A stretch of DNA of 64,000 nucleotides, from assembly GCA_963835935.1 (NCBI GenBank), contig CAWIHK010000006.1, forward strand, positions 124,001 to 188,000. The letters run 5' to 3'. Within the stretch, counting starts at the first letter, position 1. Each line of letters begins with the position of its first letter. The position numbers and the translations under genes are program-made. The notes beneath the pieces were generated by a model. That model worked only from the letters and a program-made list of their open reading frames with translations. It was not told where the DNA came from and searched no databases. Source of the stretch: CAWIHK01 sp963835935. GTDB lineage: Bacteria > Bacteroidota > Ignavibacteria > UBA10030 > CAVZMI01. This document shows, one piece after another, positions 37,084 through 46,111 of this stretch.

Positions 37084-38073
37084 ATGAAATCGACAAACCT
37101 TCTTCTCCTTGTGGTTTTCTCGGCTCTCTATTGCACTTTTGCAACAGCTCAGAGAAAACCGGATTATTCAAGTCCCATCTCGATCAAGATTCAAAGCTCA
37201 CAAAGTCAGCCTACAGTGGGAACCGGACTAGGTGTCACGGCAGAAATCAAGAATGTATCCGACAGCTCTGTTATCATCGATGGGAGAACCATTACACTTA
37301 TGTTCCCACCGGAACTAGAAGGACCTTTCAAGGGCACATTAGCCTATGAAGGCTTCCTTCCTACTGAATGGGCGATGGGAGAGAAGGGCCTACCTACTAG
37401 CATAAAGCTTCTACCAGGTGATACCTATAAAATCTTTTGGAGTCCAGGAAGAAATTACGATTCAAATGAGACTACTTCAATAACTTCGAGTATCCGAAAG
37501 ACAATCAAATCCGAGATGAAATTTCTTTTCTTTCAGCCCGGCGAATATACATTAACCGTCGATGCAAAGTATTGGTTCCATCCCAATGAAGATTATCATA
37601 CGACTGCGGAAAGTACTACGCTTCATTTTGCTGCGCCGCAGTCAGTGATCCTTGTAGGTGCTGCATTAGGCGGTTTGGTTGCATTCTATCTTTTTCCCCA
37701 TGCACGACGAAGGATGATCATTCGTAAAAAGAACCGTGAGATTACAATTATGTCAGTTGTCCAGAGAGTCGCGAAGGAAATTGGTGGTATAGTTGGCTCG
37801 ATCCTTTTAAGTGCGATTGTCACAATCCTTCTTTCGCGAATTTCCGAAACACAGTTCTTTATTAAAGTAACCGTCACCGATTTCTGGGGAGCCATTGCCA
37901 TAGGATTTGTGGCGAACTATTTAGGCGCAAGGTGGCTCGACAAGTTGCTGCTTCAGAGTAGTTCATCATCCGTTCAGGATGGTTCTTCTACCACATCAGC
38001 AGAAGCGGCGGCAATTCCTGGAGAAAAAGTGCCCTCCAAGGGGGAGAGACACCGAATCCGCAAAGGTAAATGA
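37084..38073 (+). CDS. Exported membrane protein of unknown function
   Basis: The ATG at 37084 follows GGAGGTTAAAT; the longer frame from 37042 adds 14 unlikely residues. 329 residues: signal peptide ending ATAQ, an extracytoplasmic beta-rich domain (residues ~25-185, with VGTGLGVTAEIKNVSDSSVII like an immunoglobulin-type fold), then three hydrophobic segments and a basic Ser/Ala-rich tail. The domain resembles intracellular proteinase-inhibitor/Ig-like folds only loosely. No function can be given. It begins the accessory block between uvrA and the uvrA-like remnant. Confidence 0.7.
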   Translation: MKSTNLLLLVVFSALYCTFATAQRKPDYSSPISIKIQSSQSQPTVGTGLGVTAEIKNVSDSSVIIDGRTITLMFPPELEGPFKGTLAYEGFLPTEWAMGEKGLPTSIKLLPGDTYKIFWSPGRNYDSNETTSITSSIRKTIKSEMKFLFFQPGEYTLTVDAKYWFHPNEDYHTTAESTTLHFAAPQSVILVGAALGGLVAFYLFPHARRRMIIRKKNREITIMSVVQRVAKEIGGIVGSILLSAIVTILLSRISETQFFIKVTVTDFWGAIAIGFVANYLGARWLDKLLLQSSSSSVQDGSSTTSAEAAAIPGEKVPSKGERHRIRKGK

Positions 38074-38248
38074 CAACGACAGGATTAAAGTATGGCAAGA
38101 AATTTAATAAGAGTGCAGCTTCACACAGCAGTGATAAATAACGACGCTCAGATTTTTGTAATTGCGAGTTCAAATCTGACATTCGTCATGTTGTTGAGTT
38201 CGTTCGACACCTTTACTAAAAATTGTGATCACTAAAGAGGAGAATTTA

Positions 38249-38932
38249 ATGAAAAAACAACTCACACTTTGTATCGTGTTCATTTGCATATCTGGTTCTA
38301 TGTTGTTCAGCGGTTGTGCTGCTTTCTCCAGTATAGACCGTTACAGCGACACGCAAATCAAAGCCGACCGCGACCATGTAATTGTCTTAACACCGGCACC
38401 CAGAAATGTTTTTATATACGACAGCACAACAGCACAGCACTGGGAAAGAACATATAACCACTGTGCGCAAATTAAGAAAGCTGTTGCTGTGGAATTAGGC
38501 CAACGCGAATGTCGGGTATCTTCCAGAAAGACAATATTGCTAAGTTTGGGTGGCTTAGGCGGTTTGTCCAATGCTATCTACAGCGGTATAAAAAGCCAGC
38601 CGGAAAAAGGAGTCACAGTTCCTCTTTCTATTATCTCAGGAACGGCTCTTCTAACGTTTTTGCCATCGATAAGCGATGACGATCAGATACCGCTTCTTAA
38701 ATCAAAACTCGACAAGTTGAATGCCTTACAATCCAAAGCTGAGCAATGTCTCACAAATCTCGATAACAAAATTACTGAAAAAGCTTTACTTGAGCAAGAT
38801 CTCAGAGATGCAACAACAGACGACAAGAAAAATTCACTTAAGGAAAAGATCAAAGATGCTGTGATAGGTTTGGACACACTTACCGCTACATTAAACCAAT
38901 CTTTAACCGATTGGTCGAATGAAGCACAATGA
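38249..38932 (+). CDS. Lipoprotein with C-terminal coiled coil, unknown function
   Basis: The ATG at 38249 follows GAGGAG; 227 residues. The lipobox is MLFSGC (Cys23). A domain with two further Cys (YNHCAQIK, RECRVSS) is followed by a hydrophobic Gly-rich patch (LLSLGGLGGLSNAIYSG), then a ~90-residue heptad-rich helix (LKSKLDKLNALQSKAEQCLTNLDNKI...). It is followed 30 bases later by the Pro-Lys-Glu repeat gene and probably shares its transcript. Confidence 0.72.
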   Translation: MKKQLTLCIVFICISGSMLFSGCAAFSSIDRYSDTQIKADRDHVIVLTPAPRNVFIYDSTTAQHWERTYNHCAQIKKAVAVELGQRECRVSSRKTILLSLGGLGGLSNAIYSGIKSQPEKGVTVPLSIISGTALLTFLPSISDDDQIPLLKSKLDKLNALQSKAEQCLTNLDNKITEKALLEQDLRDATTDDKKNSLKEKIKDAVIGLDTLTATLNQSLTDWSNEAQ

Positions 38933-38962
38933 AATTTAATTTCAATATAGATAGGACAGACA

Positions 38963-39244
38963 ATGACAACACAATTTCCTAATTCAAAACCAGAGCCTGA
39001 GCCAAAACCAGAGCCTAATCCAAAACCGGAGCCTGAGCCAAAACCAGAGCCTAATCCAAAGCCGGAACCTGAGCCAAAACCAGAGCCTGAACCAAAACCA
39101 GAACCTGAGACAAAACCAAAACCGAAACCTAAATTAAAACCTAAATCAAAACCAAAACCAAAGCCAAAACCAAAGCCAAAGCCGAAACCAAAGCCAAAGT
39201 CAAAACCAAAACCAAAAACTAAACCTCGACGAAAAAAAGGTTGA
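38963..39244 (+). CDS. Low-complexity Glu-Pro/Lys-Pro repeat protein (TonB-linker-like)
   Basis: 93 residues, almost entirely dipeptides of Pro with Glu, Lys or Asn. The first half repeats PEPEPK and PEPNPK; the second half is KP repeats ending PRRKKG. This polarity, an (EP)n block followed by a (KP)n block, is that of the periplasm-spanning linker of TonB, but there is no membrane anchor or TonB C-terminal domain. AGGA precedes the ATG by about eight bases and the frame stays open through the repeat, supporting a real gene. It would form a stiff extended rod with an acidic-to-basic gradient. Function unknown. Confidence 0.6.
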   Translation: MTTQFPNSKPEPEPKPEPNPKPEPEPKPEPNPKPEPEPKPEPEPKPEPETKPKPKPKLKPKSKPKPKPKPKPKPKPKPKSKPKPKTKPRRKKG

Positions 39245-39333
39245 TTATACTTTTTCGGTTCTGTGAATTTGACAATGTCTCGACTTGATCTACGAATCTA
39301 TCTGGAGAGCTTTCTTCCGGGAAGGGGCTGGTA

Positions 39334-39463
39334 ACCGGTTTGCATTTCGACGGCATCGCCCGGCGTCGCTGAGATTTCAACGCGCTCATTTACATGGGAA
39401 GAAATGGCAATCGTGTAAGATTCCTTTACCGGACAATTTTTGCGGCAAGCGCTGGAACATTGA
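39334..39463 (+). pseudogene. Decayed duplicate of the uvrA 3' end
   Basis: 39334-39352 is identical over 19 bases to uvrA 36510-36528 (TGLHFD), and 39375-39389 to 36551-36565 (FNALI). After a deletion, 39428-39463 reads TGQFLRQALEH and stop, against TGHFLQYALKH and stop in uvrA. A TGA and frame changes interrupt it. The differences near the end are mostly amino-acid replacements that keep length, so the copy diverged as a coding sequence before decaying: it derives from a divergent uvrA allele or paralog rather than a fresh duplication. Confidence 0.75.
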
Positions 39464-39809
39464 GCGAGATGGTTTTTATCAAACCAAGATTTATTTCTTA
39501 CTAAGAAGTTCTTGCTGAAGGACTTTGTGTCCTTCATAGGTTGCCAACTCACCTTTGCGATCTTTGTGGTTAACCACAAAGTACTCAAAGAATAAATGGC
39601 TTTCTATGGAGGACACGAAGTAATACTTAATGTCATTTATCGTTTGATTGACTTCTTTGGTAGGAACAGCGATAAATATTAATTTCTACATTTTATTTCT
39701 GAATTTTCTTATTGCATTTCAAAGTTAAACTTGGTAATATCCTGCCAGCACTTCGTTTTAATTTTTGCTTAATTGATCCATTTAAAGGAGAGCAATCAGA
39801 TATTATTTT
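39464..39809. other. Intergenic region after the uvrA remnant
   Basis: No gene. It contains a stretch with GGACTTTGTGTCCTTC and CTTTGTGGTTAACCACAAAG (39511-39580, the latter a palindrome GTGGTTAACCAC), absent from the uvrA flank and therefore an insertion, then ~39660-39765 which matches the sequence downstream of uvrA. AAAGGAGAG at ~39784 is close enough to serve the next gene only weakly. Confidence 0.5.
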
Positions 39810-40706
39810 ATGAAATCTTTTATCATAATAACCATTACTATATTGGCAAGTATTTTACTCTCACTCCACTTTGTCAGCGCACAATCGAAACATTTATTCC
39901 ACATTCCTATCTTTCCGGGAATGGTGCCTTTTCACACAGAACATAGTAACAAACAGGAAATTAATCTTCCGTTCATCACTTCACTACGAGTCTATAGAAC
40001 AGCAAATGGCGCTCCACTGAATGTTGACACAGTTCTTTCCTTCTATGAATCCCACTTCAGGCGCATTGGTTGGAAGGATGCTATTAATAAACGAATTCCT
40101 CCTGAACCTTATCTTGCTCTCAGCATCGATCTCGCCGAGAGCCGGGAAGAAAACGTTCACTTAGCAGGGGATATTACATTTTGGATCGCACCAAAGGATG
40201 GTATGCTGACTATTCTTTGTGAACAATGGAGAATCTCAAGTCCTGGCCAAAAAACGATAAACAATATTTCATTGTTACAAAAGTCCCTCTCTGATTTGGC
40301 GGGAGAGTTTCATTATAGCATGCAAAAAATTTATTACACATCCGCATGGGTAAAATACTACGAGAATGAATACCTGACAGCTTGTTCCGCTTATACACTT
40401 TCTTCCTCTCACATCGGACGAAGTTCTTGCGTGGATCCGGAAGGTTTAATCAATGCCACCATCCTGGCATATAGCGACTCCACATTCGCACATGCTGAAG
40501 CAAAACGAATCAGGAATCATTGGGATGATGATGCTGATAATGGAAATTCAAATTCCGATCCAAATATTTTTCTCGTCCATCTTGGTCAGGATAGAACTGA
40601 AGTTATTCAATTCAACAAAATATTATTACTTCTTTCAGATCAATCCGGCAAACAAAAAAGTCAAATTAATGCTTTAGTAGATCGTCTTACACAAAAAATG
40701 AAATGA
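39810..40706 (+). CDS. Exported protein of unknown function
   Basis: 298 residues with a signal peptide (ending FVSAQ). The mature part begins with FHIPIFPGMVPFH and has SLRVYRTANGAPLNVDTVLSFYESHFRRIGWKDA, a pattern seen in periplasmic proteins where a ~90-residue alpha/beta module is built from the LxxVxxFYxxxLxxxGW motif. The C-terminal half is helical and polar, with DDDADNGNSNSDPN. No family is recognised. It is a single gene directly after the duplicated uvrA flank. Confidence 0.7.
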   Translation: MKSFIIITITILASILLSLHFVSAQSKHLFHIPIFPGMVPFHTEHSNKQEINLPFITSLRVYRTANGAPLNVDTVLSFYESHFRRIGWKDAINKRIPPEPYLALSIDLAESREENVHLAGDITFWIAPKDGMLTILCEQWRISSPGQKTINNISLLQKSLSDLAGEFHYSMQKIYYTSAWVKYYENEYLTACSAYTLSSSHIGRSSCVDPEGLINATILAYSDSTFAHAEAKRIRNHWDDDADNGNSNSDPNIFLVHLGQDRTEVIQFNKILLLLSDQSGKQKSQINALVDRLTQKMK

Positions 40707-40887
40707 TTCACTGACTGCCTTATAGCTGTCACGACCTTCATTTTCCCAAAGATAAATCTCTGGATGACTTTCCCGATTATTCCGCAATCCGCAATCTTCC
40801 ATCAATTGCTGTAATTTTTCATTCTTCACTCCCCCTTGAACCCACCTTATCTTTTCCGTACATTATAACTCATTTTAATTGAGACAA

Positions 40888-41925
40888 ATGAAATTCGAAA
40901 AACAGAACGTCATAAAAATACTCATCATCAAACTGCGCGCCATCGGCGATGTGGCTGTCTCCACAATCGTCATTCCGAATTTGCGCGCTGAGTTTCCGGA
41001 TGCGGATATAGATTTTCTGGTGGAAAAACCATCGCGCGAAATTGTTGATGGAAATCCGTGGCTGTCGAACGTGCTCGTCTTCGATATTAAAACAATGAGC
41101 GGGATTGAATTGATCAGAACCGTCAGGCGCCGGAAGTACGATTTGATTATCGATCTCTATTGCAATCCGCGGAGCGCGTTTCTCACGTTCGTCAGCGGCG
41201 CGCGGTATCGCGTCGGCTATCCGTTTCGCGGCCGAGGTTACGCCTACAACATCCGTGTCGTCTCGCGCGGCAGCGAGGTGCATAACGCGCAGTTTAATCT
41301 CGATCCGCTTGTTCATCTCGGCATTCCGATCGTTTCGCGAAAGCTGTACATGCCTTTGTCATCCGAAGCAAAAAAGTATGCGGACGAATTCTATGCCGTT
41401 AATATTCATCACGGCGATTATTTGATCGGATTGATTCCGGCAGGAGGTTGGGAAGCAAAACGCTGGCCGCTCGAACGTTATGCGGAACTTGCCGGCAGGC
41501 TGAAAGAAAAATACAATTGCACTTTTATCATTCTGTGGGGACCCGGACAGGAAGCCGACGTTGCTCGATTAAAAGAACTGATAAAAGCGCCGGTGTTAAT
41601 TCCGCCGATGACGTCGTTACAGCAGTTGGGAGCATTGATGATGCGGTGCGCGTTCGTTGTCGGCAACGATTCGGGCCCGCTGCATATTTCGGCGGCGCTT
41701 CAAATTCCCACGCTCGGAATTTTTGGCCCGACACGCGCGGACAGGCAGGGTCCGTACGGCGAAAAAAATAGTTCTGTTTTCAAAAAAGAGCTTGCTTGTA
41801 TCGGGTGTAACTTGTTACATTGTCCGATAGGTTTACGATGCATGAAAGAGTTAACAACCGGCGAGGTGTATTCCGCCGTTGAAGAATTAATCGAGAAAAA
41901 TAAAATCAATCCACCTCTTGCTTAA
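40888..41925 (+). CDS. GT9 heptosyltransferase-type glycosyltransferase (copy A)
   Basis: 345 residues from the ATG at 40888 (a TTG lies nine bases upstream). It has ILIIKLRAIGDVAVSTIVIPNLRAEFP, the GT9 N-terminal glycine loop, IPAGGWEAKRWPLERYAEL, and the sugar-nucleotide site VVGNDSGPLHISAALQIPTLGIFGPT. A four-Cys tail CIGCNLLHCPIGLRCM is typical of this subgroup. It probably adds heptose or a related sugar to LPS core. It starts a pair with the next gene (three bases apart). Confidence 0.9.
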   Translation: MKFEKQNVIKILIIKLRAIGDVAVSTIVIPNLRAEFPDADIDFLVEKPSREIVDGNPWLSNVLVFDIKTMSGIELIRTVRRRKYDLIIDLYCNPRSAFLTFVSGARYRVGYPFRGRGYAYNIRVVSRGSEVHNAQFNLDPLVHLGIPIVSRKLYMPLSSEAKKYADEFYAVNIHHGDYLIGLIPAGGWEAKRWPLERYAELAGRLKEKYNCTFIILWGPGQEADVARLKELIKAPVLIPPMTSLQQLGALMMRCAFVVGNDSGPLHISAALQIPTLGIFGPTRADRQGPYGEKNSSVFKKELACIGCNLLHCPIGLRCMKELTTGEVYSAVEELIEKNKINPPLA

Positions 41926-41928
41926 AAT

Positions 41929-43158
41929 ATGAGAAGAAAAAATAAAACAGCGAAAGCAAAACCGAAAAAGAAAAAAGCCGCTGTCGCACACCGGAAGTTT
42001 CCGCCGGTAATACCCGACTGCCCGCGTTTTACCGGTTATAAGCCATGTCATCCGGGCATTAATTGTATCGATGATGGATGTTATGATCATGCGAAGAAAA
42101 AAATCCGCATTCTAATCATCAACCTTGACGCGATGGGAAATGTTCTTGTCACTACGTCTATGCTTCCGGCGATCAAACGGAAATATCCCGAAAGCGTGAT
42201 CTCATGGATAACATTAAAAAACGCGTACCGGCTTCTCGACAATAATCCACTTCTCGATCATGTGTATGTTTGGGAACCTGAACAATTGCTAATTTTGCAG
42301 TCGCTCGAATTCGATGTAGTGATGAACGTCGACAAATCACAGCGGTCAGGCGCGTCGGCGGCAAAGATTGCCGCAAAGGAAAAATTGGGATACGGCATCA
42401 ACACGCGCGGGCAGATCGTTCCCTTCAACAAGGAAGCTATGTATAATTATCAGCTCGGCCTCGACGACAATTTGAAATTTCACGTCAACAAAAGATCAGT
42501 TTCGGACATACTTCACGAAACGATGAGGCTTCCGTTTAAGCGAGATGAATACATACTGAACCTCTCTGAAGAAGAGAAAATATTTTGCGGCGAATACAAG
42601 CGTGCTCATGGACTTGAACATGTTCCATTTGTAATCGGATTCAACACGGGTTGTTCGGATCTTTATCCAAATAAAAAAATGACAATCGAGCAGCATGTAG
42701 TGTTAATCGATCGTCTGAATGAGCTTTTACCTGATTCGAAAATATTATTATTAGGCGGGCGGGAAGATACAGCGCGTAATGCTGCAATTAGCAGCATGGT
42801 CGGCGGCAAATCTTTATCGACGCCGACCATGGAAGGCGTTCGACGCGGAATTTGTTATGAGAATTTATGCGACCTTGTGATAACCGGTGATTCGTTCGGC
42901 ATGCATATCGCCATTGCCCTGAAAAAATATGTGATCGCGTGGTTCGGATTAAGCTGCTGGTCGGAAATCGATTTGTTTGACCGTGGAGAAAAATTATTTC
43001 CCGAGAATCTCGCCTGCTCTCCATGCTGGAAACAGAATTGTCCGTATGATCTGGAATGCATCACCATGATAGATATCGACCGGATTGTGGAAATCGTTTC
43101 GCAGCGATATAAGCTGGCGTTGAAGGGAAAGAATAACTCTGACGCTTCGATTGACTGA
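41929..43158 (+). CDS. GT9 heptosyltransferase-type glycosyltransferase with Cys-rich N-terminus (copy B)
   Basis: 409 residues. A Lys-rich start is followed by four Cys in ~22 residues (CPRFTGYKPCHPG, then C and DGC), then the GT9 fold: IRILIINLDAMGNVLVTTSMLPAIKRKYP, and ITGDSFGMHIAIALKKYVIAWFGLS as the acceptor/nucleotide site. It ends with a second four-Cys set, CSPCWKQNCPYDLEC. The paired Cys clusters suggest a metal site joining the two ends of the protein. The last ~40 codons are duplicated at 50680-50796. It likely acts in LPS-type glycan assembly. Confidence 0.88.
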   Translation: MRRKNKTAKAKPKKKKAAVAHRKFPPVIPDCPRFTGYKPCHPGINCIDDGCYDHAKKKIRILIINLDAMGNVLVTTSMLPAIKRKYPESVISWITLKNAYRLLDNNPLLDHVYVWEPEQLLILQSLEFDVVMNVDKSQRSGASAAKIAAKEKLGYGINTRGQIVPFNKEAMYNYQLGLDDNLKFHVNKRSVSDILHETMRLPFKRDEYILNLSEEEKIFCGEYKRAHGLEHVPFVIGFNTGCSDLYPNKKMTIEQHVVLIDRLNELLPDSKILLLGGREDTARNAAISSMVGGKSLSTPTMEGVRRGICYENLCDLVITGDSFGMHIAIALKKYVIAWFGLSCWSEIDLFDRGEKLFPENLACSPCWKQNCPYDLECITMIDIDRIVEIVSQRYKLALKGKNNSDASID

Positions 43159-43212
43159 AATAAATTCCTTGTACTTTTGTTTCAATGTTGTGTAAAATAT
43201 AATAACTTCGAT

Positions 43213-44571
43213 TTAAAACTGCAGTGTGAATACGGTATGTTGCCCCGCCTCTGAAATTACAGAAATAGAGCCGCGATGCAGTTGCATGATCTGGCGTGAA
43301 AGACTGAGGCCGATGCCAGAACCATCCGGTTTCGTAGTAAAAAATGGAATGAATATTTTTTCCAGAGCTTCTTTCTGTATGCCGGGGCCATTGTCAATTA
43401 CCTGGATTATCGTACGGCCCTCATTTCCCATACCTGCGTTTAGTATAGTTTCACCATCCGGTTTTGTGCCGACCCAATCCAGAGCATTCTGTAGCAGATT
43501 GATCAGCACTTGTTCGATCAGATTAAGATCGGCGGTGATTTCCAGTGATTCGGGTTCGATACATTGTGTAAATCTAATACCTCTTTCATTAAATTTAGTT
43601 TGCATCAAAGGTACAACGCGATTGAAAAGTTCCCGGATAGCGACGATCTCGAATTCCGGTTTGGGAATGCGTGTGAGTTTTCGATATGATTCTACGAACT
43701 TTAGAAGTCCCTGACTTCGGGATTCGATTGTGGTTATTGCCTGCGATACATCACGGAATGATTCTCTTATTTCCGGATATTTTTCCAAATCTGTGGAAGT
43801 GTTTCCCAGAAGACGATTTGCAGTAGATGCCAGCGAAGCGATCGGAGTGATCGAATTCATGATCTCATGAGTCAGTACACGGATCAGATTCTGCCATGCC
43901 TCCAGTTCTTTTTCCTCTAATTCACTCTGAATGTTTTGGATCGAGATGAGTGTGAGTGGTTCATTCTGAAGAATAAAACGAGTTGCGTAAAGTGACAACG
44001 TCACGATATTCCCGGGTTCGGATTCGTGAAACTGAATCCGGGTTTTTTCACCGGACTTAAGGTGATGGATGAGATCAGGCAGGTTCTGTTCGAGACGACT
44101 CAACTGGTCGACATGCTTTAACTGCGGCATGCCAAGGATTTTTTTTGCCAGGGGATTGATGAGATCAATTTTTCCATCTTCTTTAAATACGATAATGCCG
44201 ACACCCACGTGTTGAACAATGGTCTGGAGATATTTATACTGTGCTTCTTTTTCGGCTCTGGTTTTTTGAAACACCTGGATCACACGGTCAAATGCCATTC
44301 TTAGAGGTTGAAGGGATTTGTCCTTGGATGAGGAAGAGAATGATTGTGAAAAATCGGAATACTCGATGGATTGAAAAAAACGAATGAGATCTCGTTGCGG
44401 CCGTTCAAGAACATGAAGTAACTGGTAAATTTGAAAAATAAGCAGTGCACCAACGAAGAGCGTCAGACCCGAAATACCGGTTTGTGGAATATCGTAAACC
44501 AGATAACCTGCCGTCATAAGGATGAAGAGCATCCGGATTCCATAATGAAGGCGAAGGCGGCTATAAACCAT
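43213..44571 (-). CDS. Sensor histidine kinase (NtrB/NtrY-like)
   Basis: 452 residues: two membrane helices close together at the N-terminus (~13-28 and 33-52) with almost no periplasmic loop, a HAMP-like/coiled-coil part, a PAS domain (~105-215), the phosphoacceptor RVLTHEIMNSITP (His235), and HATPase boxes (NLLQNALDW, DNGPGI, GSGIGLSLSRQIM). The minimal loop suggests it senses from the membrane or cytoplasm. It overlaps the response-regulator gene by 11 bases and is translated after it. Confidence 0.93.
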   Translation of the reverse strand: MVYSRLRLHYGIRMLFILMTAGYLVYDIPQTGISGLTLFVGALLIFQIYQLLHVLERPQRDLIRFFQSIEYSDFSQSFSSSSKDKSLQPLRMAFDRVIQVFQKTRAEKEAQYKYLQTIVQHVGVGIIVFKEDGKIDLINPLAKKILGMPQLKHVDQLSRLEQNLPDLIHHLKSGEKTRIQFHESEPGNIVTLSLYATRFILQNEPLTLISIQNIQSELEEKELEAWQNLIRVLTHEIMNSITPIASLASTANRLLGNTSTDLEKYPEIRESFRDVSQAITTIESRSQGLLKFVESYRKLTRIPKPEFEIVAIRELFNRVVPLMQTKFNERGIRFTQCIEPESLEITADLNLIEQVLINLLQNALDWVGTKPDGETILNAGMGNEGRTIIQVIDNGPGIQKEALEKIFIPFFTTKPDGSGIGLSLSRQIMQLHRGSISVISEAGQHTVFTLQF

Positions 44572-45937
44572 ATTTTTCCATCCTTCGGTAGAGCGATGTT
44601 CGTGAGAGTCCTAATGCTTCGGCCGCCTGAGTAACGTTTCCTTGATAAGTCGTTAAAGCTTTTCGTAAAAGAATTTTTTCTGCTTCATCGAGATTAAGGT
44701 CATCAAGTACAATCCGATCTGACTTGTTTTCGTGGTACGTGATGTTAAAATCCGAAGGTGTGTACGACGGTCCTTCATGTAAAATCACCGCGCGTTCAAT
44801 TGTATGCTGTAATTCCCGAACATTACCCGGCCAGGAATATTTTTCAAGGTGGTGATGTGCATGCGTCTCCACTCGTTGAATCGTCTTATTATATTTCCGG
44901 GAATACACCCCGATGAAGAAATCGACCAGAAGCGGTATATCTTCGCGCCGTTCACGGAGTGGTGGAAGATGTATTTCAACAGTGTTAATTCGGTAGAGGA
45001 AATCCTGACGGAAGGTATTGTCGGCAATGCTTTCATAGATCGGCTTGTTGGTAGCGCAGATCAGACGTACGTCGAACGGGATCGGTTTATTCGATCCCAC
45101 CCGAATAACCTGCCGGGTTTCCAAAACCCGAAGCAATTTTGCTTGCAGAGAGATTGGAAGATTTCCGATTTCGTCTAGAAAAAGAGTTCCGCCGGAAGCC
45201 GCCTCGAATTTTCCAGCCCGATCTGTTTGTGCATCGGTAAACGCACCCTTGACATGGCCGAAGAGTTCACTCTCGAACAACGTCTCTGGAACTGCGCCAA
45301 TGTCGACACCGATGAACGCGCCTTCGACTCTCTTTGACTGTCGATGGATGGCACGTGCGACGAGTTCTTTGCCGGTGCCGTTTTCCCCAAGAATTAGAAT
45401 GTTAGCATCTGTTCCGGCCACCTTTTCGATCATCTGAAAAATTTCTTGCATAACCGAACTTGTTCCGATTATATCATGAAATGGCTGATCCATAGCTTCG
45501 CTCAAGCATCGTTCGCGCACTTCAAGTTGCCGGACTTTGGATCGTGATCTACGAAGTTGCATTGCTGAAGAGAGAGTTGCCAGCAACTTTTCATTTTGCC
45601 AGGGTTTCAATACAAAATCGATCGCACCAGCTTTCACTGCCCGAATTGCTGTTTCAATATCGCCATACGACGTGATGAGTATGACGACTGAGGATGGATC
45701 AATCTCAAGGATTTTTTGCAGCCAGTGGAATCCTTCAACACCGCTGGTGACGTCACGAGTGAAATTCATATCGAGTAAAATGACATCGATAGTTTCATTT
45801 TTCAGAATAGTCGGTAGTACTGTCGGATCTTTTTCGGCCAGCACGAGATAGGGGATCTGTTTCAGAAGCAATTTTGTAGCTGTCAATACATCTTCATTAT
45901 CATCCACCACAAGAACGGTCCCAAGAGGCTGCTTCAT
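44561..45937 (-). CDS. Sigma-54-dependent response regulator (NtrC family)
   Basis: 458 residues. Receiver domain with acidic pair VVDDNED and phospho-acceptor Asp56 (ILLDMNF), AAA+ domain with Walker A GENGTGKE, the sigma-54 contact loop as GAFTDA (usual GAFTGA; the Asp form is common in Bacteroidetes), Walker B GGTLFLDEIG, and a Fis-type helix-turn-helix at the C-terminus (NVTQAAEALGLSRTSLYRRMEKYG). It should activate the divergent efflux operon: a sigma-54 promoter and a dyad lie in the 226-base space between them. Confidence 0.95.
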   Translation of the reverse strand: MKQPLGTVLVVDDNEDVLTATKLLLKQIPYLVLAEKDPTVLPTILKNETIDVILLDMNFTRDVTSGVEGFHWLQKILEIDPSSVVILITSYGDIETAIRAVKAGAIDFVLKPWQNEKLLATLSSAMQLRRSRSKVRQLEVRERCLSEAMDQPFHDIIGTSSVMQEIFQMIEKVAGTDANILILGENGTGKELVARAIHRQSKRVEGAFIGVDIGAVPETLFESELFGHVKGAFTDAQTDRAGKFEAASGGTLFLDEIGNLPISLQAKLLRVLETRQVIRVGSNKPIPFDVRLICATNKPIYESIADNTFRQDFLYRINTVEIHLPPLRERREDIPLLVDFFIGVYSRKYNKTIQRVETHAHHHLEKYSWPGNVRELQHTIERAVILHEGPSYTPSDFNITYHENKSDRIVLDDLNLDEAEKILLRKALTTYQGNVTQAAEALGLSRTSLYRRMEKYGL

Positions 45938-46034
45938 TGCATTCTTCCAATTTTTTTATAATCGAAGATAAAAACAGCAAAAATGATACCATCTGAAATA
46001 TCATTAATAATGAGGCTATTGTCAATAAAAACTG

Positions 46035-46067
46035 TCCGTTTTCGTACACCAGTGTAACGAAAGCGGA
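46035..46067. promoter_or_regulatory. Dyad, candidate NtrC-type enhancer site
   Basis: TCCGTTTTCGT (46035-46045) and ACGAAAGCGGA (46057-46067) are reverse complements at 10 of 11 positions, with 11 bases between. The dyad is centred ~88 bases upstream of the start site predicted from the sigma-54 promoter, the usual distance for an enhancer. It is the likely binding site of the adjacent Fis-type regulator. Confidence 0.65.
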
Positions 46068-46111
46068 TATGATCAATAGTAAAAAAACGAAATTCCGCAT
46101 TGAAATCGCTT

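Noticed and set aside
38970..39240. CRISPR-like repeat array
   Set aside because: The periodicity is codon-based (Pro-Glu/Pro-Lys) with no spacers and an open reading frame throughout.
43226..43714. 162-codon plus-strand ORF antisense to the sensor kinase
   Set aside because: Shadow of the HATPase region; Ser- and Arg-rich composition typical of antisense frames.
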